A stretch of DNA of 64,000 nt from the NCBI GenBank assembly GCA_002279065.1, contig NCKB01000006.1, positions 246,343 through 310,342 on the forward strand. The letters are read 5' to 3'. The notes below the pieces were generated by a model. That model made no database searches, was not told the DNA's origin, and saw only the letters and a program-made list of their open reading frames with translations. The translations under genes and the position numbers were made by a program. Positions 47,225 to 57,283 of the stretch are shown here, in pieces (the first letter of the stretch is position 1; each line of letters opens with the position of its first letter). This stretch comes from Lysobacterales bacterium 15-68-25 (GTDB lineage: Bacteria > Pseudomonadota > Gammaproteobacteria > Xanthomonadales > Rhodanobacteraceae).

Positions 47225-48349
47225 ATGGACGAGGACGAGCTGCGCGCCTGGCTGCTGGCGCTCCGTTGCCCGGGGCTGGGGCCCGGTGGACTGCGTGCCC
47301 GGCTGGCCGAGGCCGGCGGCGACATCGCGCGGGTACTTGGACGGCTTGCGCAAAGCCGGGCGCCGGCCGATGCCGCGGCACGCGAGTGGCTGCGGCGGCC
47401 CGACCCGGAGCGGCTGGACGCGGACCGGGCATGGCTGGCGGCACCGGACCATCGCCTGCTGTGCTGCACCGAGGCGGATTTCCCGCCGCCGCTGGAGACC
47501 ATTCCGCAGCCACCGGCCGCCCTTTTCGTCGCCGGTGACGCCTCGCTGCTGCTGCTTCCCCAAGTCGCCATCGTGGGTGCCCGTCAGGCCAGTCCCGGTG
47601 GTCTGGCCAACGCCCGCGCCTTTGCCCGTGCGCTGGGTGAGGCCGGGTTGCTGGTGACCAGCGGGATGGCCGACGGCATCGACGGCGCGGCGCACGCCGC
47701 CGCCTTGGAGGCGGGCCGGCCGACGGTCGCCGTGGTCGGCACGGGTCCCGACCGGGTCTACCCGCGCAAGCACCACGCGTTGGCCCGCCGTATCGTCGGA
47801 CAGGGCGTGCTGGTCAGCGAGTTTCCGCCCGGCACGCCCGCCCGCGCGGACCATTTTCCGCGTCGCAACCGCCTGATTGCCGGGCTGGCCCTGGGAACGC
47901 TGGTGGTGGAGGCCGGCCTCCGGTCGGGGTCGTTGATCACCGCCCGGCTGGCGGCCGAGCAGGGGCGTGAGGTGTTCGCCCTGCCCGGATCGATCCATCA
48001 TGCGCTGGCCCGCGGCAGCCACCAGCTGATCCGCGACGGGGCGCGACTGGTGGAGGCGCCCGGCGAGGTGGTCGAGGCCCTGGCCCCGGCGGCCCGGGCG
48101 CTTGGCGCGGAGCTGGCCGGGCGCCTCGGCGACGGGCAGACGGAACATGCGGCGCCTGCCGAGTCGGCGAATCCGGGGGCCGACGATCCGCTGTTCGCCG
48201 CGCTCGGGCACGATCCGGTGCCGCTGGACGAACTCGTCGCCCGGCTGGGCGTGCCCGCGGCCGAGCTGTCCGCGCGTCTGCTGATGCTCGAACTGGACGG
48301 CCGGATCGGTACCCTGCCCGGCAACCGCTACCAGCGGCTGGTGTCGTAA
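47225..48349 (+). CDS. dprA: DNA-processing protein DprA (Smf)
   Basis: Loads RecA onto incoming single-stranded DNA during natural transformation. N-terminal helical SAM-like domain, then the Rossmann-like DprA core with VAIVGARQASPGG, GMADGIDGAAH, FPRRNRLIAGLA and EAGLRSGSLITAR, and a C-terminal winged-helix (from about residue 310). 374 residues. TAGACT (47213-47218) is six bases before the ATG with no ribosome site, so the mRNA may be leaderless. Confidence 0.95.
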   Translation: MDEDELRAWLLALRCPGLGPGGLRARLAEAGGDIARVLGRLAQSRAPADAAAREWLRRPDPERLDADRAWLAAPDHRLLCCTEADFPPPLETIPQPPAALFVAGDASLLLLPQVAIVGARQASPGGLANARAFARALGEAGLLVTSGMADGIDGAAHAAALEAGRPTVAVVGTGPDRVYPRKHHALARRIVGQGVLVSEFPPGTPARADHFPRRNRLIAGLALGTLVVEAGLRSGSLITARLAAEQGREVFALPGSIHHALARGSHQLIRDGARLVEAPGEVVEALAPAARALGAELAGRLGDGQTEHAAPAESANPGADDPLFAALGHDPVPLDELVARLGVPAAELSARLLMLELDGRIGTLPGNRYQRLVS

Positions 48350-48470
48350 CCCGGCGTCCGGCCTCAGTTTCCGCCGGTTCTGCTTGACAGTCGTCGCGGC
48401 CGCGTGGCTCAACTAGATATATGTGTCCGTCGCATGCCGACGGTAATCCCCCCTCGGAACCCCCTGCCAC

Positions 48471-50954
48471 ATGGCGAAAAACCTGCTCATCGTCGAGTCG
48501 CCCGCAAAGGCCAAGACGATCAACAAATACCTCGGCAAGGACTTCCAGGTCCTGGCTTCCTACGGCCATGTGCGCGACCTGAAGCCGAAGGAGGGCGCCG
48601 TCGATACCGAGCACGGCTTCGCCATGAAGTACGAGGTGATCGACCGCAACGAGAAGCACGTCGACGCGATCGCCAAGGCGGCCAAGGCGGCCGACGACAT
48701 CTACCTCGCGACCGACTTGGATCGCGAGGGGGAAGCCATCAGCTGGCACATCAGCGAGATCCTGAAGGAGCGCGGCCTCGTCGAAGGCAAGCGCATGCAC
48801 CGCGTGGTGTTCTCCGAGATCACGCCCAAGGCGATCAAGGCGGCGGTGGCCGAGCCGCGCCAGCTTTCGCACGACATGGTCGATGCGCAGCAGGCGCGCC
48901 GAGCGCTGGACTATCTGGTCGGCTTCAACCTGTCGCCGGTGCTGTGGCGCAAGGTGCAGCGCGGCCTGTCCGCCGGCCGCGTGCAGAGCCCGGCACTGCG
49001 CATGATCGTCGAGCGCGAGGAGGAGATCGAAGCCTTCGTCGCCCGCGAGTACTGGACGGTCGAGGCCCAGCTCAAGCATCCGGACGCCGACTTCAGCGCC
49101 CGCCTGACCCAGCTCAATGGCAAGAAGTTCGAACAGTTCGACCTCACCAACGAGGCCGATGCGATGGCCGCCCGCGCCGCGCTGAAGGAGGCCGCGCGAG
49201 GCAGCCTTACGGTGAGCGAGGTCGGTTCGAAGGAGCGCAAGCGTCGTCCCGCGCCGCCGTTCACCACCTCCACGCTGCAGCAGGAAGCCGCGCGCAAGCT
49301 GGGTTTCTCCACCAGCCGCACGATGAAGGTGGCGCAGGGCCTGTACGAGGGCGTGTCGCTGGGCAGCGAGGGCAACGTCGGCCTGATCAGCTACATGCGT
49401 ACCGACTCGGTGGCGCTGGCCGACGACGCGGTGGTCGAGCTGCGCCAGCTGATCGCCCGCGACTTCGGCGCCAAGGCGCTGCCGGACCAGCCGCAGGCGT
49501 ACAAGTCCAAGGCCAAGAACGCGCAGGAGGCCCACGAGGCGATCCGCCCGACCTCGGCCATGCGCACGCCGCGCGAGGTGGCGCCGTTCCTCAACGACGA
49601 GCAGCGCAAGCTGTACGAGCTGATCTGGAAGCGCACGGTCGCCTGCCAGATGATCCACGCCACGCTGAACACGGTCTCGGTCGATTTCGCCCTGCCGGAT
49701 GCCGCCGGCGGTCCGGCCGCGTTCCGCGCCACCGGCACCACGGTGGTCGATCCGGGCTTCCTCGCCGTGTACGAGGAGGGCCGCGACCAGAAGAGTGCCG
49801 AGGACGACGACGAGGGTCGCCGCCTGCCGCGGCTGGCCAAGGGCGAACAGGTGGCGCTGGCCGACATCCTCGCCGACCAGCACTTCACCGAGCCGCCGCC
49901 GCGCTACTCCGAGGCCAGCCTGGTGAAGGCGCTGGAGGAATACGGCATCGGCCGCCCCTCCACCTACGCCAGCATCATCCAGGTGCTGCTCAACCGCGAA
50001 TACGTGCTGCTGGACAGCCGCCGCTTCAAACCCACCGACGTGGGCCGTGCGGTGAGCAAGTTCCTTACCCAGCACTTCACCCGCTACGTCGACTACGACT
50101 TCACCGCCAAGCTGGAGGACGAGCTGGACGCGGTGAGCCGCGGCGAGGAGGCCTGGGTGCCGCTGATGGAGCGTTTCTGGCAGCCGTTCAAGCAGCAGGT
50201 GGACGAGAAGACCGAGACCGTCGACCGCAGCGAGGCCACCGGCGCGCGCGAGCTCGGCGCCGATCCCAAATCCGGCAAGCCGGTGTCGGTGCGGCTGGGC
50301 CGCTACGGGCCGTACGCGCAGATCGGCGACAAGGACACCGACGAGAAGCTGCAGTTCGCCTCGTTGCGCCCCGGCCAGAGCATGCACACGATCACGCTCG
50401 AGCAGGCGCTGGAGCTGTTCAAGCTGCCGCGCAAGCTGGGCCAGGCGGAGAACGGCGACGAAGTCAGCGTGGGCGTCGGCCGCTTCGGCCCGTTCGTCAA
50501 GCAGGGTTCGACCTATGCCTCGCTCAAGCCCGAGGACGACCCGTACACCATCGATTTGCCGCGGGCCCTGCAGATCGTCGCCGAGAAGCTGGAGATGCTG
50601 GCCAACCGCGTCATCAAGGATTTCGGCAACGGCGTGCAGGTGCTCAACGGCCGCTACGGCGCCTACATCACCGACGGCGAGAAGAACGCCCGCATCCCCA
50701 AGGACACCGAGCCGAAGGACCTGACCGAGGCGCAGTGCCTGGAGCTGCTGGCGGCCGCGCCGGTGAAGAAGGGTCGCTTCGCCAAGAAGACGGCCGCGAA
50801 GAAGACCGCCGAGAAGAAGGCGCCGGCCGCGAAGAAGGCCGCGACCAAGAAGGCTCCCGCGAAGAAAGCCGCCGCCAAGAAGACCGCGGCGAAAAAGACC
50901 GCCACCAAGAAAGCGGCCGCGAAGAAGTCCGCCGCCAAGGCGAGCGGGGACTGA
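48471..50954 (+). CDS. topA: DNA topoisomerase I
   Basis: Type IA topoisomerase that relaxes negative supercoils. Toprim domain NLLIVESPAKAKTINKYLG with DxDxE in DLDREGE; active-site tyrosine in GLISYMRTDSVAL. 827 residues. The C terminus has toprim-C repeats but no Cys4 zinc fingers, and it ends in about 60 residues of Lys/Ala-rich repeats (KKAAAKKTAAKK), a histone-like DNA-binding tail. The tsaC start codon follows five bases after the stop. Confidence 0.96.
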   Translation: MAKNLLIVESPAKAKTINKYLGKDFQVLASYGHVRDLKPKEGAVDTEHGFAMKYEVIDRNEKHVDAIAKAAKAADDIYLATDLDREGEAISWHISEILKERGLVEGKRMHRVVFSEITPKAIKAAVAEPRQLSHDMVDAQQARRALDYLVGFNLSPVLWRKVQRGLSAGRVQSPALRMIVEREEEIEAFVAREYWTVEAQLKHPDADFSARLTQLNGKKFEQFDLTNEADAMAARAALKEAARGSLTVSEVGSKERKRRPAPPFTTSTLQQEAARKLGFSTSRTMKVAQGLYEGVSLGSEGNVGLISYMRTDSVALADDAVVELRQLIARDFGAKALPDQPQAYKSKAKNAQEAHEAIRPTSAMRTPREVAPFLNDEQRKLYELIWKRTVACQMIHATLNTVSVDFALPDAAGGPAAFRATGTTVVDPGFLAVYEEGRDQKSAEDDDEGRRLPRLAKGEQVALADILADQHFTEPPPRYSEASLVKALEEYGIGRPSTYASIIQVLLNREYVLLDSRRFKPTDVGRAVSKFLTQHFTRYVDYDFTAKLEDELDAVSRGEEAWVPLMERFWQPFKQQVDEKTETVDRSEATGARELGADPKSGKPVSVRLGRYGPYAQIGDKDTDEKLQFASLRPGQSMHTITLEQALELFKLPRKLGQAENGDEVSVGVGRFGPFVKQGSTYASLKPEDDPYTIDLPRALQIVAEKLEMLANRVIKDFGNGVQVLNGRYGAYITDGEKNARIPKDTEPKDLTEAQCLELLAAAPVKKGRFAKKTAAKKTAEKKAPAAKKAATKKAPAKKAAAKKTAAKKTATKKAAAKKSAAKASGD

Positions 50955-50959
50955 GCGGC

Positions 50960-51532
50960 TTGCTGCACCGCTACGGAGCGAGCGAGATCGAGGGTGCCGC
51001 CGCGCTGCTGAAGGCCGGTGGCGTGCTGGCGTACCCCACCGAGGCGGTGTTCGGCCTCGGCTGCGATCCGCAGAACCTCGCCGCGTGCGAGCGCGTGTTC
51101 GCGCTGAAACAACGGCCATCCGACCAGGGCGTGCTGCTGATCGGCGCCGACTTCGCCCAGCTCGAGCCCTACCTCGCGCTCGACCAGGTGCCGGACGAGC
51201 GTTTGGTCACGGCCCGCGCCAGTTGGCCCGGTCCGCACACCTGGGTGTTTCCCCGCTCCGCCGCGGTGCCGCCCTGGATTCCCGGCAGCCACGACGGTAT
51301 CGGCGTACGGGTCACCGCGCACGAGCCGGCTGCCGCGTTGTGCCGGGCATTCGGCGGGGCGCTGGTGTCGACCAGCGCGAACCCGCACGGCAAGCCGCCG
51401 GCGCGGACCCCGCAGGATGTCGTCGCCCATTTCGGGGATGCCCTGGACGGCCTGCTGCTTGCGCCGGTGGGCGCAGCGGTGGCGCCCAGCAGCATCCGCG
51501 ACGTGTTGAGCGGCGCTATCATTCGCACCTAG
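50960..51532 (+). CDS. tsaC: Threonylcarbamoyl-AMP synthase (Sua5/YciO/YrdC)
   Basis: Makes threonylcarbamoyl-adenylate for the t6A37 tRNA modification. GGVLAYPTEAVFGLGCDP at the start, FALKQRPSDQGVLLIG, and VSTSANPHGKPP (ATP/carbamoyl site). 190 residues, the short TsaC type. No ATG fits: the TTG at 50960, nine bases after GCGGGGA, is the likeliest start. Apparently co-transcribed with topA. Confidence 0.9.
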   Translation: MLHRYGASEIEGAAALLKAGGVLAYPTEAVFGLGCDPQNLAACERVFALKQRPSDQGVLLIGADFAQLEPYLALDQVPDERLVTARASWPGPHTWVFPRSAAVPPWIPGSHDGIGVRVTAHEPAAALCRAFGGALVSTSANPHGKPPARTPQDVVAHFGDALDGLLLAPVGAAVAPSSIRDVLSGAIIRT

Positions 51533-51683
51533 GTCGTCCGCCGGGGCGCCTGCGGATCCGCCGTGCGGAGACCGGGGCGAGCGGACAGCTATCGCGTTGC
51601 ATGGCATTCACGTCCGCTTAGGGCGTGCTCGGCATGCTGCGTCACTTGGGCCGGAACGGCCATTACCGCGGGAGCCATCGGGT

Positions 51684-53054
51684 TTGTCCACCGTTTTCGA
51701 CCTCAGTCCGGGCGACTTGCCGCTGCAGCTTCCCTTGCTGGTGGGAAGCGGGCCGTCGCGGACGGTGGCGTGGCGTGACGGTGAGCCGGTGAGTGCACGC
51801 CAGTTTCTCGCCGACGTGAACCATGTCGCGCGCCAGCTTCCCGTGGCGCCGGCGGCGGTGAATCTGTGCGAAGAGCGTTATGCCTTCCTCGTCGCGTTCT
51901 GCGCCATCGTGCTGCGCGGCCAGGCCAACCTGCTGCCCTCATCGCGCGCGCCAAGGGCCATCGACGAGGTGATGGCGGACCACCCGGGCTGCTATGCGCT
52001 CGGCGAACTTCGGCTCGATCCGGCGCCGCCGCACTATCACCGCCTGCCCACGCTGCCGGCGCTCGCGGACGTTGCCGTGGACGAGTGGCCGGTGATCGAC
52101 GCGGACCAGGTGGTGGCGATCGGCTACACCTCCGGCTCTACCGGCCGCCCGGTGGCGCACGTGAAGACATGGCGCAGTTTCCACGCGAGCAATGCCGGCA
52201 ACCTGCGCATGCTGCGCGAGCGCGTAGCTGACCGGTTCAACGTGGTGGCGACGGTGCCGCCGCAGCACATGTACGGCATGGAGACTTCCGTGCTGTTGCC
52301 GCTGCTCGGCGACGTGGCTGTGTGTGGCAGCCGGCCGTTCTTCCCGGCCGACGTGGCCGCGGCCCTGGCCGCCGTGCCGGCGCCCCGGGTGCTGGTCACC
52401 ACTCCGGTACACCTGCGCGCGCTGGTCGAGTCCGGCGTGACCCTGCCGCCGCTGGCGGCCATGCTGTCGGCCACCGCGCCGATGCCCCCGGAGTTGGCTG
52501 CCCGCGCCGAGCAGCTTTATGGCGCGCCGCTGCTGGAGGTGTTCGGCTCGACCGAAACCTGCGTTTTTGCCAGCCGCCAACCGACCGCGTCCGAGCTGTG
52601 GCAGCTCTACGATGGCGTCGCCCTGCACCCGCAGCCGGATGGCACCCAGGTGCAGGCGCCCCAGCTGGCCGCACCGGTGGTGCTGGCCGACCTGGTCACC
52701 CTGCACGAGGAGGGTCGCGCCTTCCGCCTGTGCGGCCGGCATGCGGACCTGCTGGAGATCGCCGGCAAGCGCGCCTCGCTGGGTGATCTCACGCGACGCC
52801 TGCTGGCCATTCCCGGCGTGCACGACGGCGTGGTGCTGCAATTGGACGAGCCCGATGCCGGCGGCGTGCGCCGCATCGCCGCGCTCGCGGTGGCGCCGGG
52901 CATGACCGAGGCGCGCATCCTCGACGCCCTGCGCGGGGCGATGGATCCGCTTTTCCTGCCTCGCCCGCTGCGGCTGGTCGACGCCCTGCCCCGCAACGAG
53001 ACCGGCAAGCTCCCGCGCGCCGCGTTGCTGGCGCTGCTCGCCGGACGCGACTGA
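51684..53054 (+). CDS. AMP-dependent synthetase/ligase (aryl-polyene/xanthomonadin type?)
   Basis: Adenylate-forming acyl- or aryl-CoA/ACP ligase. The P-loop-like AMP motif is [12 protein letters not shown] (about residue 150), the A5 motif is [11 protein letters not shown], and the C-terminal lysine lies in NETGKLPR. 456 residues, shorter than most acyl-CoA synthetases. Similar ligases occur in xanthomonadin/aryl-polyene gene sets, but no polyene genes are nearby. I chose TTG 51684 ([10 protein letters not shown]) with GGGAG ten bases upstream. Substrate unknown. Confidence 0.75.
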   Translation: MSTVFDLSPGDLPLQLPLLVGSGPSRTVAWRDGEPVSARQFLADVNHVARQLPVAPAAVNLCEERYAFLVAFCAIVLRGQANLLPSSRAPRAIDEVMADHPGCYALGELRLDPAPPHYHRLPTLPALADVAVDEWPVIDADQVVAIGYTSGSTGRPVAHVKTWRSFHASNAGNLRMLRERVADRFNVVATVPPQHMYGMETSVLLPLLGDVAVCGSRPFFPADVAAALAAVPAPRVLVTTPVHLRALVESGVTLPPLAAMLSATAPMPPELAARAEQLYGAPLLEVFGSTETCVFASRQPTASELWQLYDGVALHPQPDGTQVQAPQLAAPVVLADLVTLHEEGRAFRLCGRHADLLEIAGKRASLGDLTRRLLAIPGVHDGVVLQLDEPDAGGVRRIAALAVAPGMTEARILDALRGAMDPLFLPRPLRLVDALPRNETGKLPRAALLALLAGRD

Positions 53055-53132
53055 TCCGGCCGATCGCGTGGCGGCCAGCCGCTACAATGCGCGTTTGCGC
53101 CGGCGGCGCCCCCAAGCATCTCGGAGTTCGGC

Positions 53133-54416
53133 ATGAAGGTCCTGGTCATCGGCAACGGCGGTCGCGAGCACGCGCTGGCGTGGAAGCTCAAGCAGTCGCC
53201 GCGGGTGGACGAGGTGATCGTGGCGCCGGGCAACGCCGGCACCGCGCGCGAGCGCGGGGTGCGCAACGCCGACGTGGCGGCCAGCGACATCGCCGGCCTG
53301 CTGGCGCTGGCCAAGGCCGAGAAGGTCGGGCTGACCGTGGTCGGTCCCGAGGTACCGCTGGTCGCCGGCGTGGTTGACAAGTTCCGCGCCGCCGGCCTGC
53401 GCATCTTCGGTCCGCGCGCCATCGCCGCGCAGCTGGAGGGCTCCAAGGCCTTCGCCAAGGACTTCCTGCTCCGCCACAACATTCCCACCGCGCGCTACGC
53501 GGTGTTCACCGAGCTCAACCGTGCGCTTGCCTACGTGCGCGAACACGGCGCGCCGATCGTGATCAAGGCCGACGGCCTGGCCGCCGGCAAGGGCGTGGTG
53601 GTCGCGCTGACCCTGGCCGACGCCGAGCTGGCGCTGCACGACATGCTCGGCGCGCATGCCTTCGGCGACGCCTCGGCGCGGGTGGTGATCGAGGAGTTCC
53701 TCGAGGGCGAGGAGGCCAGCTACATCGTGATGAGCGATGGCAGCCACGCGCTGCCGATGGCCTCCAGCCAGGACCACAAGCGCCGCGACGACAACGACCT
53801 CGGTCCCAACACCGGCGGCATGGGCGCCTATTCCCCGGCGCCGGTGGTCACGCCCGAGGTGGAGAAGCGCATCCTCGCGCAGGTGATCGAGCCGACCCTG
53901 CGCGGCATGGCGGCCGAGGGCGCGCCGTTCATCGGCTTCCTCTACGCCGGCCTGATGATCGACAAGGCGGGCAACCCCAAGGTGATCGAGTTCAACGTGC
54001 GCTTCGGCGACCCGGAGACCCAGCCGATCATGATGCGGTTGAAGTCCGACCTGGTGGACCTGATCGACGCCGCGCTCGACGGCGAGCTGCACCGCGCCCG
54101 GGCGCAGTGGGATCCGCGTCCGTCGATCGGCGTGGTGATGGCGGCCGGCGGCTATCCGGGCAAGGTGCGCAGCGGTGATGCCATCGAGGGCCTGGATGCA
54201 CCGGCGGCGGCGGACACCAAGGTGTTCCACGCCGGCACCCGGCTCGACGCCGACGGCCGGGTGGTCACCGCCGGTGGCCGCGTGCTGACCGTGTGTGCGC
54301 TGGGTAAGGACATCGCCGACGCCCGCGAGCGTGCCTACGCCGCCGTGGCGGGCATCCGCTGGGAGGGCGCATTCTTCCGCCGCGACATCGCGCACCGCGC
54401 GCTGCATCGCCGCTGA
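53133..54416 (+). CDS. purD: Phosphoribosylamine-glycine ligase
   Basis: ATP-grasp enzyme joining phosphoribosylamine and glycine in purine synthesis. It starts [22 protein letters not shown]-grasp segments [15 protein letters not shown] and the metal site [11 protein letters not shown] are present. 427 residues, usual. A -10-like TACAAT at 53083-53088 lies about 45 bases upstream; no purine riboswitch was seen. Confidence 0.97.
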   Translation: MKVLVIGNGGREHALAWKLKQSPRVDEVIVAPGNAGTARERGVRNADVAASDIAGLLALAKAEKVGLTVVGPEVPLVAGVVDKFRAAGLRIFGPRAIAAQLEGSKAFAKDFLLRHNIPTARYAVFTELNRALAYVREHGAPIVIKADGLAAGKGVVVALTLADAELALHDMLGAHAFGDASARVVIEEFLEGEEASYIVMSDGSHALPMASSQDHKRRDDNDLGPNTGGMGAYSPAPVVTPEVEKRILAQVIEPTLRGMAAEGAPFIGFLYAGLMIDKAGNPKVIEFNVRFGDPETQPIMMRLKSDLVDLIDAALDGELHRARAQWDPRPSIGVVMAAGGYPGKVRSGDAIEGLDAPAAADTKVFHAGTRLDADGRVVTAGGRVLTVCALGKDIADARERAYAAVAGIRWEGAFFRRDIAHRALHRR

Positions 54417-54486
54417 GCAGCCAGCCGGGAAGGCCGGGAGGCTTTCACGCTAGGCTAGGCGTCGGCATCCCCCGGACGGAATCTGC

Positions 54487-56361
54487 ATGAGCCAATTCGC
54501 CCTGCTCGGCCGCCGGCGCTTCGCACCGTTCTTCTGGACGCAGGCGCTGGGCGCGTTCAACGACAACGCGTTCCGCAATGCGCTGCTGATGCTGGTGGCG
54601 TTCCAGATGGGCCTGGACGAGCACCGGGCCGCGATCTACACCAACTTCGCGCCGGCGCTGTTCATCCTGCCGTTCTTCCTGTTCTCCGCCTCGGCCGGCC
54701 AGCTGGCCGAGAAGTTCGAGAAGACCCGCATCATCCGTTGGGTGAAGCTGTTCGAGGTGGCGGCGATGACGGTGGCGGCGATCGGCTTCGTCACCCACCA
54801 CGTCGCGCTGCTGCTGGTCGTGCTGTTCATGATGGGCATGCACTCGACGGTGTTCGGGCCGATCAAGTACGCGATCCTGCCGCAGGCACTCAAACCCACC
54901 GAACTGGTCGGCGGCAACGGGCTGGTGGAAATGGGTACCCAGCTGGCGATGCTGGTCGGCATGATCGCCGGCAACAGCCTGATGCGCATCGCCGGGATCG
55001 GGCCGTGGCTGGCCTCGGGCGCCACGATCGCGATCGCACTGGCCGGTTATCTGGCCAGTCGGGCCATTCCGCCGGCACCGGCGACCGCGCCGGAGCTGAA
55101 GTTCCAGTGGAATCCGTACGTGGAGACGGCCCGTGTGCTGCGTCTCACCCACGCCGACCGTGCGGTGTGGAACGCGGTGCTGGGCATCTCCTGGTTCTGG
55201 TTCTTCGGCACCGTGCTCATCGCGCAACTGCCGATCTACACGCGCGAGACGCTGGGCGGCAACGACACCGTCTACACCCTCGTGCTGACGCTGTTCTCGG
55301 TGGGCAGCGGCATCGGCGCGCTGCTGTGCGAGCGGATGTCCGGCAAGCGGGTGGAGATCGGTCTGGTACCGCTAGGCGCATTCGGGCTTACCGTGTTCGG
55401 TGTCGACCTGTACCTGGCGCGGCACGGCATCGCCGCCGCGCAGGGGCAGGACTGGCTGGCTTTCCTGCGAAGTCCTGGCAGTCTGCGGCCGGTGCTCGAC
55501 CTGACCCTGATCGGCGTGTTCGCCGGCCTCTACGTGGTGCCGCTGTTCGCCTTCGTGCAGGCGCGCGCGCCGCGCGAGCAGCTGTCGCGGATCATCTCCG
55601 GCAACAACATCATGAACGCGCTGCTGATCGTCTCGGCGGCGGGCTTCGGGCTGGGGCTCGGGGCGCTGGGGCTGGACGCGGCGCAGATCTTCCTGGCCGC
55701 GGCGTTGCTCAACATCGCCGTGGCAGCGTACATCTTCACCCTAGTGCCCGAGTTCATCATGCGCTTCGTCACCTGGGTGCTGGTGAACACGCTGTACCGG
55801 GTGCGCGTGGACGGCATGCAGCAGGTGCCCGAGGAGGGGCCGGCGCTGCTGGTCTGCAACCACGTCAGCTTCATGGATCCGCTGCTGCTGATGGCGAACG
55901 TGCGCCGGCCGGTGCGCTTCGTCATGTACTACCGGATCTTCAACACGCCGCTGCTGCGCTGGCTGTTCCGCACGGCGAAGGCGATTCCGATCGCCGGCCA
56001 GAAGGAAGATCCCGCGGTGCTGGAGGCTGCCTACGAGGCGATCGACGCGGCGCTCGCCGATGGCGAGCTGGTGTGCATCTTCCCCGAGGGTGGGCTGACC
56101 CGCGACGGCGCGATCGCGCCGTTCCGTCCGGGGGTGGAGAAGATCCTTGCGCGCCATCCGGTACCGGTGGTGCCGATGGCGTTGCGCGGCCTGTGGGGCA
56201 GCGTGTGGAGCCGGCGCGATTCGATGCTGGGGCGCTCGCGCCTGCCGCGCCGGTTCCGGGCCCGGGTGGAGCTGGTGGTCGATGCGCCGCGTGCGCCCGG
56301 GCAGGTCGCGGCGGCCGATCTGGAGCAGCGCGTACGCGAGCTGCGCGGCGATCTGGCCTGA
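54487..56361 (+). CDS. MFS lysophospholipid transporter fused to PlsC-type acyltransferase
   Basis: A 12-helix MFS domain (residues about 1-430; LplT-like start FFWTQALGAFNDNAFRNALL) fused to a glycerolipid acyltransferase domain with the H-x4-D motif in CNHVSFMD and FPEGGLTRDG. It probably flips lysophospholipids inward and reacylates them. 624 residues. It resembles Aas/LplT fusions but lacks the acyl-ACP synthetase domain. Not obviously in an operon with purD (70-base gap). Confidence 0.87.
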   Translation: MSQFALLGRRRFAPFFWTQALGAFNDNAFRNALLMLVAFQMGLDEHRAAIYTNFAPALFILPFFLFSASAGQLAEKFEKTRIIRWVKLFEVAAMTVAAIGFVTHHVALLLVVLFMMGMHSTVFGPIKYAILPQALKPTELVGGNGLVEMGTQLAMLVGMIAGNSLMRIAGIGPWLASGATIAIALAGYLASRAIPPAPATAPELKFQWNPYVETARVLRLTHADRAVWNAVLGISWFWFFGTVLIAQLPIYTRETLGGNDTVYTLVLTLFSVGSGIGALLCERMSGKRVEIGLVPLGAFGLTVFGVDLYLARHGIAAAQGQDWLAFLRSPGSLRPVLDLTLIGVFAGLYVVPLFAFVQARAPREQLSRIISGNNIMNALLIVSAAGFGLGLGALGLDAAQIFLAAALLNIAVAAYIFTLVPEFIMRFVTWVLVNTLYRVRVDGMQQVPEEGPALLVCNHVSFMDPLLLMANVRRPVRFVMYYRIFNTPLLRWLFRTAKAIPIAGQKEDPAVLEAAYEAIDAALADGELVCIFPEGGLTRDGAIAPFRPGVEKILARHPVPVVPMALRGLWGSVWSRRDSMLGRSRLPRRFRARVELVVDAPRAPGQVAAADLEQRVRELRGDLA

Positions 56362-56369
56362 GCGCGCGC

Positions 56370-57239
56370 TCAGGCCACCCAGCCGCCCATCACCACCAGC
56401 GCGACCACGCTCATCCAGGCCACCAGCGCGCGCAGGAAGGCGCTGCGCATCCGCACCAGTTCCAGCAGCGGATCGCTGCGTTCCTCGGCATAGCCGTCGC
56501 CGGCCTCGATTTCCACTGCGATATCGGCACAGGCCGCATCGGCCAGGAAGCGAGGTTCCTCGCGATACCAGTGGCCGGCGCCGGCTTGGGTCCGCCAGCG
56601 CTTCCAGGCCGCCATCACTGCGTCCCAGTGGCCGACCACAGCCAGGGTGAACACCAGCAGCTGCGCCGGAATCCAGTCCAGTGCATTGCCCAGGCGTCGG
56701 GTCGCTTCGCGACCGGCATCGTCCAGCGGGATGGTCTCGTCACGACCCAGCCGGCGGGCGAGGTAGTACAGCAACGCGCCGGCCGGTCCGAGCAGGAAGA
56801 ACCAGAGCAGCACACCGAAGCGGCGTCGAAGCGCGGCGAAAGCGATCGCCTCGCCCAGCGCGTGCGCGCTCCAGGCAACGCGCTCGCCGTCTTCCGACAA
56901 CGCCTGGGCCGCAGCTTCCCGGCCCGCCTGGTCCGGTGCCCCGAGGATCGCTTCCAGGTCGCCCTCGAAGGCGCGCGGTCCGAAGCACAGCAGCAGGATC
57001 GCCACGTCGAAGGCCAGCCGCGCCAGGTCGCCCAGCCAGGCGTGCCGAAGTGCTGCGCCGGCGGCCAGTACGATGACGACCGGCACGCCGACCAGCAGGA
57101 TCACCCGGCCGGTGCCGCGCAGTTCGCGCAGCGACAGGCTCCAGCGTCGCAGCACGCCGTCGGTGTGCCAGCGCGCCAGGCTCGGCAACAGGTGCAGCAG
57201 GCCGAGGGCGAGCAGGGCGGCGAGCAGGCGAATGGCCAT
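56370..57239 (-). CDS. ampE: AmpE-like regulatory membrane protein
   Basis: Inner-membrane protein of the AmpE/CobD-like family, linked to beta-lactamase induction via AmpD. It starts LLAALLALGLLHLLPSLARW; four or five helices, with GEAIAFAALRRRFGVLLWFFLLGPAGALLYYL and LDWIPAQLLVFTLAVVG characteristic. 289 residues. No ampD is next to it. Annotation is by family; the actual signal is unknown. Confidence 0.8.
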   Translation of the reverse strand: MAIRLLAALLALGLLHLLPSLARWHTDGVLRRWSLSLRELRGTGRVILLVGVPVVIVLAAGAALRHAWLGDLARLAFDVAILLLCFGPRAFEGDLEAILGAPDQAGREAAAQALSEDGERVAWSAHALGEAIAFAALRRRFGVLLWFFLLGPAGALLYYLARRLGRDETIPLDDAGREATRRLGNALDWIPAQLLVFTLAVVGHWDAVMAAWKRWRTQAGAGHWYREEPRFLADAACADIAVEIEAGDGYAEERSDPLLELVRMRSAFLRALVAWMSVVALVVMGGWVA

Positions 57240-57283
57240 GCGAGAACTCCAACAAGCGCAGGCCGGTATTGTAAGCGAGCCGC

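Noticed and set aside
48384..48419. Perfect TTGACA upstream of topA with TAGATA downstream
   Set aside because: The spacing between the two hexamers is 24 bases, too long for a sigma-70 promoter.
50780..50940. Repeat-like DNA at the end of topA considered as a CRISPR or satellite
   Set aside because: It is in-frame coding for a Lys/Ala-rich tail, with no spacer structure.
47937..51119. Very long minus-strand reading frame (about 1060 codons) opposite topA
   Set aside because: It is antisense to a clear topA with full motifs. The translated product is low-complexity Arg/Val/His/Leu, typical of shadow frames in GC-rich DNA.
53051..53065. CTGAT-CCGGCC-GATC near the purD promoter
   Set aside because: It resembles an FNR half-site pair but the spacing is six bases and the second half is incomplete, so it was not counted as a box.
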